The notes below the pieces were generated by a model. The model had not been told where the DNA came from, did no database searches, and was given only the letters and a program-made list of their open reading frames with translations. The translations under genes were made by a program, and so were the position numbers. Positions 1-7,473 of a stretch of DNA of 16,574 bases are shown piece after piece (the first letter of the stretch is position 1; the number at the start of each line of letters is the position of its first letter). Source of the stretch: CG2-30-40-21 sp043806395 (GTDB taxonomy: Bacteria; UBA9089; CG2-30-40-21). Where the stretch lies: positions 1-16,574 of the forward strand of contig JAZDHC010000241.1 in NCBI GenBank assembly GCA_043806395.1, in the 5' to 3' direction.

Positions 1-49
1 CTTTCATTCCACACCAGAGTATGTCATCTGGAGGTATTTCTACTTCCAT
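1..49 (-). CDS. Possible 5' fragment of an unknown minus-strand gene (off left edge)
   Basis: On the minus strand an ATG at 49-47 opens a frame that runs off the left edge, reading MEVEIPPDDILWCGMK. The composition is protein-like, but only 16 residues are visible and there is no clear Shine-Dalgarno sequence before the ATG. If real, the gene is divergent from fhs. It may equally be chance; no family is recognised. Confidence 0.2.
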   Translation of the reverse strand, partial: MEVEIPPDDILWCGMK

Positions 50-218
50 GTGCGGGGGTTAAATGTATACTTTGGAGTGGTTAAAGCGATAAACCTTCTT
101 CAATACATATTAAGAATGTTCTGCAAGGTTGATAAAGAACCAACTATCTTACCCACACAAATCGTAATAGAGCCAAAAATTTGGTAACTCTTCAGCCTTG
201 ATGATAATCAAAATTTGC
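50..218. other. Intergenic stretch upstream of the fhs promoter
   Basis: This AT-rich stretch holds no convincing reading frame, RNA gene or strong repeat. It separates the left-edge fragment from the fhs promoter. I see nothing in it that I can assign. Confidence 0.5.
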
Positions 219-247
219 TTGACATTTTTCAATGTTGATGGTATAAT
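219..247 (+). promoter_or_regulatory. Consensus sigma-70 promoter of fhs
   Basis: TTGACA at 219-224 and TATAAT at 242-247 are both perfect consensus hexamers, separated by the optimal 17 bp. Transcription should start near 254, giving an untranslated leader of about 50 nt. That leader holds a small inverted repeat, GTAGC-ATGG-GCTAC (262-275), and a strong Shine-Dalgarno, GAGGAGGT (293-300). A fully consensus promoter implies high constitutive expression of fhs. Confidence 0.85.
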
Positions 248-306
248 TTCAATCCATAAGAGTAGCATGGGCTACCATATATTTAATATTTCGAGGAGGT
301 GTTGTT

Positions 307-2001
307 ATGAAGAGTGATATCGAGATTGCACAGGCGTGTAAGATGTTGCCTATTATGGAGGTAGCAAAAAAGTTAGGGCTGGAAGAGGATGACCTTGAAC
401 TTTATGGCAAGTACAAGGCAAAGATAGTCCTGGAGGTAAGAGACAGGCTCAAGGATAAACCTCAAGGCAAGTATATTGATGTGACTGCCATTACACCCAC
501 ACCACTTGGTGAGGGTAAGACAACAACCACGGTTGGTCTGGGTATGGCTTTGAGTAAGATTGGCAAAAATGCCATTATTGCTATTCGTCAACCGTCACTT
601 GGCCCTGTATTTGGGATAAAGGGTGGTGCTGCTGGTGGTGGTTATTCACAGGTAGTACCTATGGAGGATTTCAATCTCCACCTTACCGGTGATATTCATG
701 CCATGGGTCTGGCACACAACCTGTTGGCTGCCTTTATCGACAACAGCTTGGTTAAGGGCAATCCATTGAATATTGACCCATCAAGTATTTCATGGAGAAG
801 GGTGGTTGATGTTAGTGATCGCAGCTTGAGGAATATTGTCATTGGGCTTGGCGGTAAAGACGATGGACTGCCACGGGAATCAGGATTTGATATTACGGTT
901 GCCTCGGAGATTATGGCAATTATTGCCCTGACCACAGGATTGCATGATTTAAGGGCAAGATTAGGTAAGATTGTTATTGGCAATACCTATGCTGGGAAGC
1001 CTGTAACCGCTGAGGATCTAAAATGTGCTGGTGCTATGTGCGTCTTGCTCAGGGATGCCATCAAACCAACCCTGATGCAAACTCTGGAGGGCACACCTGC
1101 CATTGTTCATGCGGGTCCATTTGCCAATATTGCTCATGGCAATAGCTCTATTGTTGCTGACCAGATAGCTACAAAGATTGCTGATTATACCGTAACCGAG
1201 AGTGGATTTGGTGCGGATCTGGGAGCAGAAAAGTTTATGAATATCAAATGCCGATATTCAGGCTTAAAACCAGATGCAGTTGTTATCGTGGCTACTGTTC
1301 GTGCCTTGAAGATGCACTCTGGAGACTTTACCGTGGTGGCTGGTAAACCACTTGACCCAGGACTAATCGTGGAAAATCTTGATGCCTTAGAAAGAGGGTG
1401 TGTAAATTTAGAGAAGCAGATAGAAAATATGCGGCTCTTTGGTGTGCCAGTAGTCGTTGCCATCAATCGCTTTACAGATGATACAGATAAAGAGATTGAG
1501 CTTATTCGCAAGAAGGCTATGGATGCTGGTGCAGATGATGCAGTGCCCACTGAACACTGGGCAAGGGGTGGAGACGGGGCAATTGAGCTGGCTAAGGCAG
1601 TAGTTGCTGCCACAGAGAAGCCGAGCAACTTCAAGTTCCTGTATCCATTGGATATCTCTATCAAGGAAAAGATAGAGAGAATAGCCTGTGAGATATATGG
1701 TGCAGCTAATGTCAGCTATGCACCATTGGCTGAACAAAAGATTAAGATGTTTACAGAGCAGGGATATGATAAATTGCCAATATGTATGGCAAAGACACAT
1801 CTTTCCCTGTCTCATGACCCGAAACTTAAGGGTAGACCCATGGGCTTTACCCTGACTGTCAGGGATATTCGGGCATCTGTTGGAGCAGGATTCTTGTATC
1901 CACTTTGCGGTGATATGAGAACCATGCCAGGATTGCCTTCTGTGCCTGCCGGGACAAAGATTGATATTGATGAGAATGGAAAGGTTGTGGGGTTGTTTTA
2001 G
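307..2001 (+). CDS. fhs: Formate--tetrahydrofolate ligase
   Basis: This cytoplasmic enzyme makes 10-formyl-tetrahydrofolate from formate, tetrahydrofolate and ATP. It feeds one-carbon units into purine and formyl-methionine synthesis and, in acetogens, the methyl branch of the Wood-Ljungdahl pathway. At 564 aa it has the usual bacterial length (about 555-560). The nucleotide-binding signature TPTPLGEGKTTTT lies near residues 63-75, followed by the conserved QPSLGPVFG (95-103), GGAAGGGYSQVVPMEDFNLH and LTGDIHA (127-132). The ATG follows GAGGAGGT at 6 nt. The gene stands alone behind its own consensus promoter, with a large palindrome separating it from lptB. No folD, mtnF or acs genes are adjacent, so the window cannot show whether the role is acetogenic or biosynthetic. 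Confidence 0.97.
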   Translation: MKSDIEIAQACKMLPIMEVAKKLGLEEDDLELYGKYKAKIVLEVRDRLKDKPQGKYIDVTAITPTPLGEGKTTTTVGLGMALSKIGKNAIIAIRQPSLGPVFGIKGGAAGGGYSQVVPMEDFNLHLTGDIHAMGLAHNLLAAFIDNSLVKGNPLNIDPSSISWRRVVDVSDRSLRNIVIGLGGKDDGLPRESGFDITVASEIMAIIALTTGLHDLRARLGKIVIGNTYAGKPVTAEDLKCAGAMCVLLRDAIKPTLMQTLEGTPAIVHAGPFANIAHGNSSIVADQIATKIADYTVTESGFGADLGAEKFMNIKCRYSGLKPDAVVIVATVRALKMHSGDFTVVAGKPLDPGLIVENLDALERGCVNLEKQIENMRLFGVPVVVAINRFTDDTDKEIELIRKKAMDAGADDAVPTEHWARGGDGAIELAKAVVAATEKPSNFKFLYPLDISIKEKIERIACEIYGAANVSYAPLAEQKIKMFTEQGYDKLPICMAKTHLSLSHDPKLKGRPMGFTLTVRDIRASVGAGFLYPLCGDMRTMPGLPSVPAGTKIDIDENGKVVGLF

Positions 2002-2023
2002 GTAAATAGGCTGTAGGTAAATA

Positions 2024-2263
2024 GGCTGTAGGCTGTAGGTATACTCAGCAAGGTCATAAATTGTGTTTTTCGCTGGTCTTAATCAACGATAGCTGCGTTA
2101 TTCAGGTTTGTAGGGGCGAACCTATGTGTTCGCCCAGTTATTTGGGTAGACACACAGGTCTACCCCTACATTCCACCTCACGCGCCCTTGCTCTCCTTGA
2201 TTAATCTTCACCGAAAATTCACAATTTATGCCCTCGCTGAGTATAAACTAACAGCCTACAGCC
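2024..2263. repeat. Nested long inverted repeat between fhs and lptB
   Basis: The fhs-lptB gap is one large imperfect palindrome. The outer arms, about 2024-2086 and 2197-2263, pair over some 60 nt with a few mismatches; for example CATAAATTGTG on the left matches CACAATTTATG on the right. Inside lies a second inverted repeat, 2110-2136 against 2143-2169, whose ends are GTAGGGG and CCCCTAC. No reading frame fits. The structure resembles a MITE or REP-type element. As RNA it would fold into a long hairpin and could block read-through from fhs, but there is no U-tract. Tandem GGCTGTA units flank the left arm from 2008. Confidence 0.75.
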
Positions 2264-2292
2264 TGAACAAAAATTACAGGAGAAGGCAATAA

Positions 2293-3015
2293 ATGGCTGT
2301 TTTGAGGGCAGAGGGGTTAGCCAAACAATATGGAAAACGCCAGGTGGTTAAAGGGGTAGGATTAACGGTAAATACTGGTGAGGTTGTGGGTTTACTTGGT
2401 CCAAATGGTGCTGGCAAGACAACTATATTCTACATGACTGTGGGGATGATTCAGCCAGATAAGGGCAATGTATGGATTGATGAATTAGACATAACCACAT
2501 TCCACATGTATAAACGAGCCAGAGCAGGTATTGGCTATTTACCGCAGGAGGCATCAATCTTTCGGGGACTTACGGTTGAAGAAAACCTGATGGCTATTCT
2601 GGAAACTATGCGTCTTTCACGAAAACAGCAGGGGGAAAGATGCAAGACATTACTGAAGGAATTCAATATTGAGCATATCGCTAAACAAAAGGGTGATACC
2701 CTTTCTGGTGGCGAAAGACGAAGATGTGAGATTGCCAGATTGCTGGTAACGCAACCTCAGTTCCTACTATTGGATGAGCCATTTGTCGGGATTGATCCTA
2801 TTGCAGTTTCAGAGATACAACATATAATTGGCAGGCTTAAGGACAAGGGTATCGGGGTATTGATTACAGATCATAATGTTCGTGAAACACTGCAAATAAC
2901 AGATCGTTCTTATATTATCTATGATGGCGAGGTGCTTTTGTCCGGGTCATCTGCCGTTTTGGTAAATGACCCTGTAGCAAAAAGGGTCTATCTTGGAGAA
3001 AAATTCAAAATGTAA
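2293..3015 (+). CDS. lptB: LPS export ABC transporter ATPase LptB
   Basis: LptB is the cytoplasmic ATPase of the LptB2FG complex, which extracts lipopolysaccharide from the inner membrane and pushes it along the Lpt bridge. The 240-aa protein has all ABC motifs: Walker A GPNGAGKTT (36-44), Q-loop at Q85 within GYLPQEASIF (typical of LptB), signature LSGGE (137-141), Walker B FLLLDEP (157-163) and H-loop H194. The C-terminus carries the usual LGEKF. The ATG follows AGGAGAAGG. In many Gram-negatives lptA and lptC lie upstream and rpoN, hpf and ptsN downstream. Here fhs is upstream and rpoN is absent. The gene implies an outer membrane with LPS or a similar lipid. Confidence 0.93.
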   Translation: MAVLRAEGLAKQYGKRQVVKGVGLTVNTGEVVGLLGPNGAGKTTIFYMTVGMIQPDKGNVWIDELDITTFHMYKRARAGIGYLPQEASIFRGLTVEENLMAILETMRLSRKQQGERCKTLLKEFNIEHIAKQKGDTLSGGERRRCEIARLLVTQPQFLLLDEPFVGIDPIAVSEIQHIIGRLKDKGIGVLITDHNVRETLQITDRSYIIYDGEVLLSGSSAVLVNDPVAKRVYLGEKFKM

Positions 3016-3026
3016 TGATAAAAAGG

Positions 3027-3055
3027 TTGACAATGTGGGCAGAATATGATAAAGT
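3027..3055 (+). promoter_or_regulatory. Possible promoter for hpf-ptsN
   Basis: TTGACA (3027-3032) is followed at 17 bp by TAAAGT (3050-3055), a 4-of-6 match to the -10 box. It lies just after lptB and would give a 160-nt leader containing the GGCTGTA palindrome. The -10 box is weak, so this is tentative. Confidence 0.4.
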
Positions 3056-3075
3056 AGAATAATTACTTTAGATGT

Positions 3076-3179
3076 TTAGGCTGTAGGTTGTTAGACTGTA
3101 GGAAAGAAGGCTGTAGGTTGATAGATTTTACCTTCCGTTTTCTTGCCTATAGCCTATAGTCTAACAGCCTACAGCCTAA
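3076..3179. repeat. GGCTGTA-unit inverted repeat between lptB and hpf
   Basis: The left arm (3076-3102) and right arm (3152-3179) are nearly perfect reverse complements, with about three differences over 27 nt. Both are made of short degenerate units of the TTAGGCTGTAGG type. The loop is about 50 nt. The same units build the palindromes at 2024-2263 and 4274-4360. The element lies inside the presumed hpf 5' leader and could affect its expression, or it may be a mobile or selfish repeat. Confidence 0.75.
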
Positions 3180-3217
3180 TATGTCCTGAATATTTACAAA
3201 AAAGGAGTGTGATATCT

Positions 3218-3736
3218 TTGAAATTAACAATTACAGGAAGGCATGTTGAGGTTACAGAGGCGATTCGTGCTTATGCGGAGAAAAAGATAGAGAAACTTAA
3301 AAAGTATTCCGATGATCTTTTAGATGTTCATGTGATTATGGATGTAGAAAAAAAGGGTCAAAGTATGGAGATAATACTTAATGGTGCAGGCTTTTCCTTA
3401 AATAGTAAGGAAACTACTGCGGATATGTATGAGTCAATAGATAAGGCTATTGCCAAGATGGAAAGCCAACTTAAAAAGCATCGGGAAAAAACTAAGGTAC
3501 GAAAGCCACTATCTTATATATGTGAAGAAACTGAGGAAGATTCCATTACTGAAGACTTGGAAGAAATGATTATCAGTCGCAGAAAGATTGGTGAGAAACC
3601 TATTACTTTAGAAGAGGCAATCATTCACCTTGTCTCCACAAAGGCAGCCTTTTATGCCTTTATTGATCAAGAAACTGGCAGGGTAAATGTGCTTTACGGT
3701 TGTGGTGAGGGTAAGTATAAGTTATTAGAATCATAA
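3218..3736 (+). CDS. hpf: Ribosome hibernation promoting factor, long form
   Basis: Long-form HPF binds the 30S decoding region and joins two 70S ribosomes into inactive 100S dimers under starvation. The 172-aa product has the N-terminal RNA-binding domain (MKLTITGRHVEVTEAIR onward, about residues 1-100) and, after an acidic linker, the C-terminal dimerisation domain (about 118-172), which has the family pattern of a conserved EEA segment followed by a glycine-rich end. The start is taken as TTG 3218, which has AGGAG (3203-3207) 10 nt upstream. The frame stays open further upstream, to a TTG at 3143, but that stretch only translates the GGCTGTA repeat. An in-frame GTG at 3209 is too close to the Shine-Dalgarno. 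ptsN follows after 14 nt, so the two are probably co-transcribed. Confidence 0.92.
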   Translation: MKLTITGRHVEVTEAIRAYAEKKIEKLKKYSDDLLDVHVIMDVEKKGQSMEIILNGAGFSLNSKETTADMYESIDKAIAKMESQLKKHREKTKVRKPLSYICEETEEDSITEDLEEMIISRRKIGEKPITLEEAIIHLVSTKAAFYAFIDQETGRVNVLYGCGEGKYKLLES

Positions 3737-3750
3737 GGAGTTTTTTGAAA

Positions 3751-4263
3751 ATGAAATTAGCTGATATTTTGAATGTTGATGTGATAGATGTTGATCTAAA
3801 GGCTAAGGATAAGAATGGGATTATAAATGAGTTGGTAGATCTATTAGTTAAGGCAGGGAAGATTACACAAGGGGATGTTGTTATTGAGGCGGTTCTTGCC
3901 AGAGAGAATCTGATGAGTACAGGTATTGGTCATGGAGTGGCTATTCCTCATGCTAAATCAGATGGATCACATAACATTGACACAGTATTTAACAGATTAA
4001 ACCAGGACAATACTGAGCCAATTATTGTTATAGCCTTTGGCAGGTCTTCACGGAAAATTGATTTTAATGCAATTGATGGCGAACCAGTTCATCTATTTTT
4101 CTTGTTAGTTGCCTCAGGGGAAAGTACAAGCCTTCATGTAAAAGCATTAGCTCGAATATCCAGACTCTTAAAGCATCATTATATCCGGGAATTGCTTAAA
4201 GAGGCAAAGGATGCAAAATCTATTCTGGAGATTCTCAAGACAGAAGAGGCAAAACATTTGTAG
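3751..4263 (+). CDS. ptsN: PTS EIIA-like nitrogen regulatory protein (PtsN family)
   Basis: This is a PTS EIIA type-2 domain protein of the nitrogen-PTS family. It accepts phosphate from NPr/HPr on a histidine and acts as a cytoplasmic regulator rather than in sugar transport. The phospho-accepting His is H67 in the motif GIGHGVAIPHAK. DGEPVHLFFLLVA and a C-terminal helical end complete the fold. Length is 170 aa from ATG 3751, which has AGGAG (3736-3740) 10 nt upstream; a TTG at 3745 is an alternative two codons earlier. About 15-16 extra residues, near 71-86, sit between the active-site histidine and the next core strand where most relatives have a short link. The hpf-ptsN-hprK-rapZ order fits the rpoN-region regulatory cluster, but no phosphoryl donor gene is present. 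Confidence 0.9.
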   Translation: MKLADILNVDVIDVDLKAKDKNGIINELVDLLVKAGKITQGDVVIEAVLARENLMSTGIGHGVAIPHAKSDGSHNIDTVFNRLNQDNTEPIIVIAFGRSSRKIDFNAIDGEPVHLFFLLVASGESTSLHVKALARISRLLKHHYIRELLKEAKDAKSILEILKTEEAKHL

Positions 4264-4273
4264 GAAGACAGAA

Positions 4274-4360
4274 GGCTGTAGGCTATTAGGCTGTAGGGAA
4301 GAAGGGAACTGATTTCTGCCTTCCGTTTTCTTACCTATAGCCTATAGCCTAATAGCCTAT
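4274..4360. repeat. GGCTGTA-unit inverted repeat between ptsN and hprK
   Basis: The stretch 4281-4297 pairs with 4341-4357 over 17 nt with a single G-U type difference. Further GGCTGTAGG and CCTATAGCC units extend both sides. It has the same architecture as the element before hpf, including a shared CCTTCCGTTTTCTT segment just left of the right arm. It fills nearly the whole gap between the two genes. Confidence 0.75.
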
Positions 4361-4373
4361 ATGATGGTGGTAT

Positions 4374-5315
4374 ATGTCAATATTAACTGTTGAAGATATG
4401 ATAAAGGATGAGTCGTTAGGAATAAAGTTTGAGGTAATAGCTGGCTATGAGGGATTACAGAAGGAGATTGTTGCCACAGATATTAACCGTCCCGGATTAG
4501 CATTGGCTGGATATTTTACCTTTTTTGGGGCAAGAAGAATCCAGGTTCTTGGAAAGGGAGAGGCAGCTTATATTGATAGTCTTAACCCATGGACAAGGCG
4601 GGAGATATTAAAGAAGATATTTGAATTTGATATTTCTTGTTTTATTATTACCTGGGGAATAGAATTATCAGCAGATTTATTGGATATGGCAAATGAATAT
4701 CAAGTGTCTGTCCTTCGTACTCGATTATCTACAGGGATACTTACAACATTATTGTCTCTTTATCTGGAAAGGATATTTGCTCCAGAAGAAAATATTTCAG
4801 GCGGTCTGGTTGATATTTATGGGGTTGGCGTGCTGATTATGGGAGAAACCGGGGTAGGAAAGAGTGAATGTGCCCTGGATTTGATTGAACGAGGTCATCG
4901 CTTGATTGCTGATGATGTGGTGAAGGTTAAACGACTTGGTGGTGGTCTCATTGGTTCTTCCCCGGAGATGATAAGATACCATATGGAAGTAAGGGGACTT
5001 GGGGTCATCAATGTGCGGGAAATGTTTGGTATCGCCGCAGTATGTCACCATAAAGAAATAGAGTTAATTATCCGTCTGGAGACATGGGGAAAGACAAAGA
5101 AGATAGAACGACTTGGGATTGAAAATCTTACAGAAGACATGTTAGACATAACATTACCTATGGTGATTATTCCGGTTAAGCCTGGCAGAAATATCTCAGT
5201 GATTGTTGAGGTGGCGGCAATGAATCAGCGGTTGAAAAAATTAGGACATCATTCAGCAATGGAATTGGATCAAAGGGTAGCAGAGGAGATCCGAAGACAA
5301 GCAATAGAAAAATGA
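4374..5315 (+). CDS. hprK: HPr kinase/phosphorylase
   Basis: HprK/P phosphorylates HPr (or NPr) on a serine using ATP or pyrophosphate and reverses the reaction, coupling carbon state to regulation. The 313-aa protein has the usual two domains: an N-terminal domain (1-135) and a kinase domain with P-loop GETGVGKS (157-164), the conserved RGHRLIADD (173-181; D181 the expected catalytic Asp), the family signature EVRGLGVINVREMFG (205-219) and IPVKPGRN near the C-terminus. One oddity is that the strand before the P-loop reads ISGGLVDIYG, where the family normally has HGVLVDVYG. The histidine expected to assist catalysis is therefore a serine at 142. The ATG has only a weak GGTGG upstream. The stop overlaps the rapZ start (ATGA), so the two are translationally coupled. 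No ptsH is in the window. Confidence 0.93.
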   Translation: MSILTVEDMIKDESLGIKFEVIAGYEGLQKEIVATDINRPGLALAGYFTFFGARRIQVLGKGEAAYIDSLNPWTRREILKKIFEFDISCFIITWGIELSADLLDMANEYQVSVLRTRLSTGILTTLLSLYLERIFAPEENISGGLVDIYGVGVLIMGETGVGKSECALDLIERGHRLIADDVVKVKRLGGGLIGSSPEMIRYHMEVRGLGVINVREMFGIAAVCHHKEIELIIRLETWGKTKKIERLGIENLTEDMLDITLPMVIIPVKPGRNISVIVEVAAMNQRLKKLGHHSAMELDQRVAEEIRRQAIEK

Positions 5316-6205
5316 AAAAAACAAATAAAGATAAATCTATAGTAAAATTTATTATCGTATCAGGACTCTCTGGTGCAGGTAAGAGTCAGGCTCTTAAGTG
5401 TTTTGAAGACATGGGATTTTTTTGTGTAGATAATCTGCCGACAACCCTTATCCCAAAGTTTGCAGAACTTTGTGTTCAGAGTATGGGTACAATGAACAAT
5501 GTTGCCCTCGGAATTGATGTGCGAGAGGCTGATTTTTTTAAGCAATTGTTTGAAACCCTGCTTATCCTTTCTGAAAATAATATTGAATACAGGATTGTCT
5601 TCTTAGAGGCTTCCAATAATGTGCTGATTAAACGCTACAGTGAAACAAGACGACCTCATCCACTTAATGCCAAGGGAAAAACCGTATTAGATGATATTAT
5701 GGATGAACGCAAAAAGGTAGAATCCTTAAAGGAAAGAGCTGATTTAGTAGTTGATACCTCTTTTCTTACGGTTCATGAACTGCGAAATACCCTCTGGGAG
5801 AGGTTTAGTCGTTTTACCAAAGAAAGAGAATTAACAATCTCTCTGGTGTCATTTGGATATAAGTACGGGATTCCATCAGATGCTGACCTGCTTTTTGACC
5901 TTCGTTTTCTGCCTAACCCTAATTATATAGAAGAACTTAACTCACTTACCGGGGATGATAAGGGGGTTGTGGATTATATATTGAAATTCCCCATGGCACA
6001 CAAGTTTTTAGAAAAGCTATTTGACTTTATAGGATTTCTTATCCCTCAATATATTGCAGAGGGTAAATCATATCTGACCATTGGGTTTGGATGCACCGGC
6101 GGAAGACATCGTTCTGTTGCCCTTTGCAATCTATTTGCTGATTTCATTAAACAGAGTACATTTAAGGTTAATTTGATAATTAAGCACAGGGATGTGAAGA
6201 AGTGA
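5312..6205 (+). CDS. rapZ: RNase adapter / nucleotide-binding protein RapZ (YvcJ family)
   Basis: RapZ family proteins bind nucleotides and, in enterobacteria, sense glucosamine-6-phosphate and hand small RNAs to RNase E; in Firmicutes the homologue YvcJ has a less clear role. The 297-aa length is typical (284-300). Walker A GLSGAGKS lies at 18-25, VFLEASNNVLIKRYSETRRPHPL at 96-118, FGYKYGIPSDADLLFDLRFL at 181-200, and the C-terminal ligand-binding signature GFGCTGGRHRSV at 258-269. It overlaps hprK by 4 nt. The link to ptsN and hprK is conserved in many bacteria. No GlmY/GlmZ-like RNA or glmS is visible, so the specific RNA-adapter role cannot be assumed. Confidence 0.94.
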   Translation: MKKTNKDKSIVKFIIVSGLSGAGKSQALKCFEDMGFFCVDNLPTTLIPKFAELCVQSMGTMNNVALGIDVREADFFKQLFETLLILSENNIEYRIVFLEASNNVLIKRYSETRRPHPLNAKGKTVLDDIMDERKKVESLKERADLVVDTSFLTVHELRNTLWERFSRFTKERELTISLVSFGYKYGIPSDADLLFDLRFLPNPNYIEELNSLTGDDKGVVDYILKFPMAHKFLEKLFDFIGFLIPQYIAEGKSYLTIGFGCTGGRHRSVALCNLFADFIKQSTFKVNLIIKHRDVKK

Positions 6206-6212
6206 GGGGGTC

Positions 6213-6284
6213 TCGTAGGGTCGTAGGGTAGTAAGGTAATCGGTAAAAGATAAATAATCACCTTATGACCCTATGACCCTACGA
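6213..6284. repeat. GGGTCGTA-unit inverted repeat between rapZ and pheA
   Basis: The left arm (6213-6240) and right arm (6257-6284) pair over 28 nt with about five differences and a 16-nt loop. The arms are built from tandem GGGTCGTA / GGGTCATA units, unlike the GGCTGTA units of the other gaps but with identical design. GAGGGGG at 6204-6210 and a C-run at 6286-6293 extend the pairing roughly. No poly-T follows, so it is not a classical terminator. Confidence 0.7.
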
Positions 6285-6324
6285 CCTCCCCCCCACCCTC
6301 CACAATGCCGAAAAAGGTGATATT

Positions 6325-7386
6325 ATGACCATAGAAAAATTGCGTGAAGAGATAAATAAAATAGATGTGGAGATGTTGCGCCTTCTGAATAATCGGGCAT
6401 CGTGTGCCAGACAGATAGGGGAGTTGAAGCAAAAAAGTAGTCTTGTAACCTATCATCCGGCAAGGGAAGAGGAAATATATCGCAGACTTCTGGCTAATAA
6501 TCAGGGTCCGCTTTCACATGATACAATTTGTGCCATATATACTGAGATAATCTCTGCCTGCAGGGGAATAGAGAGTCCGCTTAAGGTGGCATATCTTGGA
6601 CCTGAGGCAACCTTTACCCATATGGCTGCCCGGCGTAAATTTGGCTCATCCGTAGAGTTTGTGCCTGTTGCCTCTATTGCAGATGTATTTACAGAGGTGG
6701 AGAAAAAAAGGGCAGATTATGGGGTTGTGCCAATAGAGAATTCAACAGAGGGAGTGATTACTCATACCTTGGATATGTTCATTGAATCAACCTTAAAAAT
6801 ATGTGCAGAAACCCTTCTGGAAATCTCCCAATGCCTTCTTTCCAACTCATCCCTTGAGGAAATAAAACGAGTTTATTCCCATCCCCATGCCTTTGCTCAA
6901 GTTCGAGGATGGCTCAGGTCTAATCTGTCTGCTGTAGAATGTATCGAGGTCTCAAGCACTGCTGAGGCTTCCCGGCGGGCAGCCATAGAGCCAAATTCAG
7001 CGGCAGTAGGCAGTGAACTGGCAGCTCAGGTTTATCATTTGAATGTTCTGGCTAAGGGGATTGAGGATAGGGTGGATAATTATACCAGATTTTTGATCGT
7101 CGGTCATTCCTTGGTTGGACAATCTGAAAATGATAAAACATCAATCATGTTCTCGGTTAAGGATAGGGTTGGGGCATTATATTCCATGCTTTTACCATTT
7201 AACAAGCATAATGTCAATCTGACTAAAATAGAGTCCCGACCATCCCAGAATACAATCTGGGAATATATCTTTTTTATTGATATGAATGGACATATTGAGA
7301 ATGATAATGTTCGAAAAGCAATAGATGAACTGCGGGAAAATTGCCTTTATCTGAAGGTATTGGGATCATATCCGGTGGCGGGTTAG
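6325..7386 (+). CDS. pheA: Bifunctional chorismate mutase / prephenate dehydratase
   Basis: This enzyme converts chorismate to prephenate and then to phenylpyruvate, the committed route to phenylalanine, in the cytoplasm. The 353-aa fusion has an AroQ chorismate mutase domain (about 1-85, starting IEKLREEINKID), a prephenate dehydratase domain (about 86-262) with YLGPEATFTH (90-99), ENSTEG (138-143) and the catalytic TRF (254-256), and a C-terminal ACT domain with GALYSML (283-289) and ESRP (303-306), the usual phenylalanine-binding motifs. Feedback inhibition by phenylalanine is therefore expected. The ATG has AAAGGTGA upstream. It lies downstream of rapZ behind a palindrome and is the last housekeeping gene before the CRISPR locus. 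Confidence 0.95.
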   Translation: MTIEKLREEINKIDVEMLRLLNNRASCARQIGELKQKSSLVTYHPAREEEIYRRLLANNQGPLSHDTICAIYTEIISACRGIESPLKVAYLGPEATFTHMAARRKFGSSVEFVPVASIADVFTEVEKKRADYGVVPIENSTEGVITHTLDMFIESTLKICAETLLEISQCLLSNSSLEEIKRVYSHPHAFAQVRGWLRSNLSAVECIEVSSTAEASRRAAIEPNSAAVGSELAAQVYHLNVLAKGIEDRVDNYTRFLIVGHSLVGQSENDKTSIMFSVKDRVGALYSMLLPFNKHNVNLTKIESRPSQNTIWEYIFFIDMNGHIENDNVRKAIDELRENCLYLKVLGSYPVAG

Positions 7387-7439
7387 AAAGAAAGAAGGAG
7401 TATCCCTGCTGGAAAAAATGAAACAATAGGATGAAGATA

Positions 7440-7470
7440 TTGACAATGGCTATGCCTTTATTTATATAAT
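7440..7470 (+). promoter_or_regulatory. Possible promoter upstream of the CRISPR leader
   Basis: TTGACA (7440-7445) is followed by TATATA at 17 bp (7463-7468) or the consensus TATAAT at 19 bp (7465-7470). It reads toward the array, 260 bp upstream of the first repeat. It would suit a pre-crRNA transcript, although such a promoter is usually closer to the repeats. Confidence 0.45.
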
Positions 7471-7473
7471 CCA

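Noticed and set aside
1185..1815. Antisense open frames of 135-159 codons inside fhs
   Set aside because: They lie wholly opposite a strongly conserved gene, have no recognisable domains, and are typical shadow frames.
3143..3217. Longer hpf starting at an upstream TTG
   Set aside because: The extra 25 codons only translate the GGCTGTA-type palindrome, while TTG 3218 has a Shine-Dalgarno and matches the family N-terminus.
7428..7470. Tiny frame MKILTMAMPLFI downstream of pheA
   Set aside because: Twelve codons, no clear ribosome site, and it overlaps a promoter-like sequence; not supportable.
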